Of a DNA stretch of 64,000 bases, positions 62,020 to 64,000 are shown piece by piece. The translations under genes and the position numbers were made by a program. The stretch is taken from the NCBI GenBank assembly GCA_040221095.1, contig JAVJVP010000004.1, positions 124,001 through 188,000 of the forward strand, given 5' to 3'. Below the pieces are notes generated by a model. It was not told where the DNA came from, ran no database searches, and saw only the letters and a list, made by a program, of their open reading frames with translations. This DNA comes from UBA1479 sp040221095 (GTDB lineage Bacteria > Pseudomonadota > Alphaproteobacteria > Rhodospirillales > Casp-alpha2). Numbering within the stretch: the first letter of the stretch is position 1; every line of letters starts with the position of its first letter.

Positions 62020-62718
62020 TTGACCAATCCGCTTTTCGTTGCCGAAATCGGCGTCAATCATGACGGAAACTTCAATCTCGTATACGAGATGATCCGCCGC
62101 GCGAAGGCTGCCGGTGCCGACGTCGCGAAGTTCCAGTTCGGCTGGCGCGACAAACCAGATGAGATCAACTGCATTACCCCGGAACGCGCGGTTGCGTTGC
62201 GCAAATGGTGCGATTTCCACGAAATCGAGCTGTTGGCTTCGATCATCAAACCGGAAGCCCTGCCGCTTGCAGAAGCTGCAGGCCTTACCAGATACAAGGT
62301 TGCCTCGCGCACCGTCATCGACCATCCGGACTTGGTCCGGCGCTTGATTGATTCCGGAAAAGAAACCTTTGTCTCGCTCGGCATGTGGACCGGCGAAGAC
62401 TGGCCCTTCGGCCCCCCCGGGGGAAACCTGCGCTACATCTTCTGCCGTTCCCACTATCCGAGTTTTCCGGAAGATCTCGTGGGATTCCCCGAACGGTACG
62501 GCGAAGATACGTATTTCGGATACAGCTGCCATTATCAGGGATCAGCCGCGGCCCTGATGGCGATCGCCCGGGGCGCCCATTTCATCGAGAAGCATTTCAC
62601 GCTGAACAAGGCATCGCAGGTGGTCAAGGATCATGCGCTGAGCGCCACGCCTGAAGAGTTCGCGGAAATGGTCCGGTTGGGACGTGAAATCTCTCGGCTC
62701 CACCGCGCCCTGCCCTAA
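62020..62718 (+). CDS. Short NeuB-like nonulosonic acid synthase (no SAF domain)
   Basis: The start is TTG 62020 with a CAAGG site. The 232 aa keep the barrel motifs of NeuB: FVAEIGVNHDGN, AKFQFG, YKVASRTVID, FVSLGMWTGED, YSCHYQG and FIEKHFTLN. Normal NeuB, PseI and LegI proteins are near 340-350 aa with a C-terminal SAF (antifreeze-like) domain; here that domain is absent. The reaction expected from the family is condensation of phosphoenolpyruvate with a hexosamine. The shortening may mean altered activity or a need for a partner such as the upstream fusion protein. Confidence 0.82.
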   Translation: MTNPLFVAEIGVNHDGNFNLVYEMIRRAKAAGADVAKFQFGWRDKPDEINCITPERAVALRKWCDFHEIELLASIIKPEALPLAEAAGLTRYKVASRTVIDHPDLVRRLIDSGKETFVSLGMWTGEDWPFGPPGGNLRYIFCRSHYPSFPEDLVGFPERYGEDTYFGYSCHYQGSAAALMAIARGAHFIEKHFTLNKASQVVKDHALSATPEEFAEMVRLGREISRLHRALP

Positions 62719-62880
62719 CCATTTTGCCGCCACGCGGCCGGGTTGCCGCACAGCGTTTCCATGTTCATTCCACGACCCGCCCGCCACGGGAGCCGCCTGG
62801 CCGTGCGCTTTTGGCGGCGGGTGCATGCGCGACCCACACTTGTTCTGAAACTCAACGGCCTATCCCGAATTCAGCAAAAA

Positions 62881-62908
62881 TTAACGCTGCTCTTTAGCCT
62901 TTCATTAA
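62881..62908 (+). promoter_or_regulatory. CtrA-like box inside a 28-base repeat, copy 2 (upstream of sciP)
   Basis: TTAG, seven bases (CCTTTCA), TTAA at 62894-62908, in a 28-base element 25/28 identical to that at 60146. It lies about 82 bases before the sciP-like ATG. SciP is known to act with CtrA in Caulobacter, so a CtrA box here is plausible feedback control. Confidence 0.6.
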
Positions 62909-62989
62909 ATATCCGCCCCCTAAACTGGACTTCACAAACGGACAAGCGGACACGCAGCCGCCAGGGAAGACGGAACACGAGTTGCCATC

Positions 62990-63346
62990 ATGACCTTGCT
63001 CAAGCGCCATAATCAGGATGCTCGGAACGGACGTTCGGCCGGAGGCGGAAACGTCGAACCGTTGAGCCCGCTTGGCCAGCCCATGCGGCTGGAAGATCTG
63101 CCGCCGCCCGGCACCAAACGGTGGGTCGCCCGGCGCAAGGCCGAGGTCGTGTCCGCCGTGCGCGGCGGACTGTTGTCACTGCAGGACGCCTGCCGGCGTT
63201 ACTCCTTGTCCGAGGACGAATACCGCACCTGGGAGCGCCTGATCGACGATCACGGCCTCAAGGGCCTGCACACGACCCGGACCCAGGTCTACCGCAACAT
63301 CGCGCAACGCAAGGCGCGTCGTCCGGACCTCGTCGCGCGCAACTGA
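62990..63346 (+). CDS. sciP: SciP homologue (DUF1153, CtrA-inhibitory protein)
   Basis: This 118 aa protein has the DUF1153 core: LEDLPPPGTKRWVARRKAEV, SAVRGGLLSLQDACRRYSLS and GLKGLHTTRTQVYRN, with a helix-turn-helix-like middle. It is very close to Caulobacter SciP (about 91 aa), which binds DNA and blocks CtrA activation in S-phase/early G1. The extra 25 N-terminal residues could mean the true start is internal. It lies just upstream of fliF, near CtrA-like boxes. That CtrA acts in this organism is inferred. Confidence 0.9.
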   Translation: MTLLKRHNQDARNGRSAGGGNVEPLSPLGQPMRLEDLPPPGTKRWVARRKAEVVSAVRGGLLSLQDACRRYSLSEDEYRTWERLIDDHGLKGLHTTRTQVYRNIAQRKARRPDLVARN

Positions 63347-63361
63347 CGCCGCCGGTCCCCA

Positions 63362-63382
63362 GGTGGGCAAAAATTGCCCACC
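63362..63382 (+). promoter_or_regulatory. Perfect inverted repeat upstream of fliF (FlbD/ftr-like)
   Basis: GGTGGGCAA, AAA, TTGCCCACC: a perfect 9-bp inverted repeat without a T tail, so a protein site is likelier than a terminator. It lies about 140 bases before the fliF start. In Caulobacter FlbD binds such a site at fliF to repress it. The adjacent TTAA-N7-TTCA at 63384-63398 is a weak CtrA-like match. Confidence 0.5.
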
Positions 63383-63516
63383 GTTAACCACTTGTTCACC
63401 GCCCCCCAATAACCTGCAAGCAACGGAATTCCTGATCGTTCGGGGCGCTGCATTACGCTCGGGACCGTTCGGGAGAAACCGGCCGGTTTACACTCCTGCA
63501 ACCACGGGGGACGCAA

Positions 63517-64000
63517 GTGGAAGCACTTACTCAAGCAATGCGCGGTCTGGGACCGGTTCGCCTCGCCATGATGGGCGGGGTGATGTTCCTGATGCTCGGG
63601 TTCTTCATCTTCCTGCTGACCAAGCTAGGCCAACCCAACATGGCATTGCTGTTCAGCGAGTTGAATTCCACGGATTCAAACACCATCGCCGCGGAAGTCG
63701 GCCGCTTGGGCTTTCCCGCGGAAGTCCGCGACCAGGGCACATCGGTCTGGGTTCAGGCCGATAAGGCATTGGAACTGCGCTTGAAAATGGCCGACCGCGG
63801 CCTGCCCGTGGGCGGCAAGGTCGGGTTCGAGATTTTCGACGAGACCGACACCCTCGGGACCACGGATTTCCTCCAGAACGTGAACCTGCGCCGCGCCCTT
63901 GAAGGCGAACTGGGCCGCACCATTCAGTCCATGGAGATCGTCCACCGCGCCCGCGTTCATCTGGTCATGCCCCGCCGGCAATTGTTTTCGCGCGAAGAAC
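63517..64000 (+). CDS. fliF: Flagellar MS-ring protein FliF (5' part)
   Basis: The frame opens at GTG 63517 with GGGGGA six bases upstream and runs off the window end with 161 residues. After MEALTQAMRGLGPVRLAMM it has a membrane segment (residues about 19-36), then the FliF secretin-like ring motifs: NMALLFSELNSTDSNTIAAE, ADRGLPVGGKVGFEIFD and ARVHLVMPRR. FliF forms the MS ring in the inner membrane. It starts the next flagellar operon. Confidence 0.96.
   Translation, partial: MEALTQAMRGLGPVRLAMMGGVMFLMLGFFIFLLTKLGQPNMALLFSELNSTDSNTIAAEVGRLGFPAEVRDQGTSVWVQADKALELRLKMADRGLPVGGKVGFEIFDETDTLGTTDFLQNVNLRRALEGELGRTIQSMEIVHRARVHLVMPRRQLFSREE

Overview
This 64 kb window comes from a high-GC alphaproteobacterium, most likely a Rhodospirillales-type marine or soil bacterium. 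The lineage call rests on alphaproteobacterial flagellar regulators (FliX, FlaF, FlbT and a SciP/DUF1153 protein), a DksA with a single-cysteine zinc-finger region, and CtrA-like TTAA-N7-TTAA boxes. No tRNA, rRNA, CRISPR array, insertion sequence or phage gene was found.

Almost the whole window is a flagellar and flagellar-glycosylation locus. Bases 1-5457 hold flgF (partial), flgG, flgA and flgH, then rnk and dksA facing each other across a shared terminator, then fliX. Bases 5873-9842 hold a three-gene iron(III)-type ABC transporter that looks like an insertion. Bases 10067-18756 hold a hook-type gene (flgE-like) and the flgI-flgJ-flgN-flgK-flgL run, each with a sigma54-type promoter. Bases 18909-31110 hold flaF, flbT, two flagellin genes and candidate flagellin-modifying enzymes: a FlmG-like TPR/GT41 protein, a Maf/DUF115 protein, a TPR/GT9-like protein and a sulfotransferase-like protein.

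Bases 31141-54735 are an accessory island for modified sugars. A minus-strand operon (ACP, SDR, metallo-hydrolase, FabH-like ketosynthase, MaoC-SDR fusion) could build a short hydroxyacyl chain on a dedicated ACP. A plus-strand operon (methyltransferase, FkbH-like HAD protein, second ACP, AMP-forming ligase) could load another acyl unit. An AAC(3)-family acyltransferase is a candidate for moving such a group onto an amino sugar. Next come a formyltransferase-like protein, an AsnB-like amidotransferase, a HisH/HisF/WbpG-type amidotransferase triad (typical of acetamidino-sugar synthesis), three SpsF-like nucleotidyltransferase paralogues, a DegT aminotransferase, a Gfo/Idh oxidoreductase and a GT-B/GNAT fusion.

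Bases 54937-64000 return to the flagellum: fliK, flgD and flgE from a sigma54 promoter, then a GT2-cytidylyltransferase fusion with a short NeuB-like protein, the SciP homologue, and the start of fliF. Two regulatory layers can be read from the DNA. The first is CtrA-like boxes in front of glycosylation genes and sciP. The second is a 6-3-6 inverted repeat (NGGCAA-N3-TTGCCN) near three sigma54 promoters and fliF, reminiscent of FlbD (ftr) sites. Taken together, the window suggests a cell-cycle-regulated flagellum whose flagellin carries a nonulosonic-acid-like sugar with unusual acyl and amidino decorations. The final structure of that glycan is inference.
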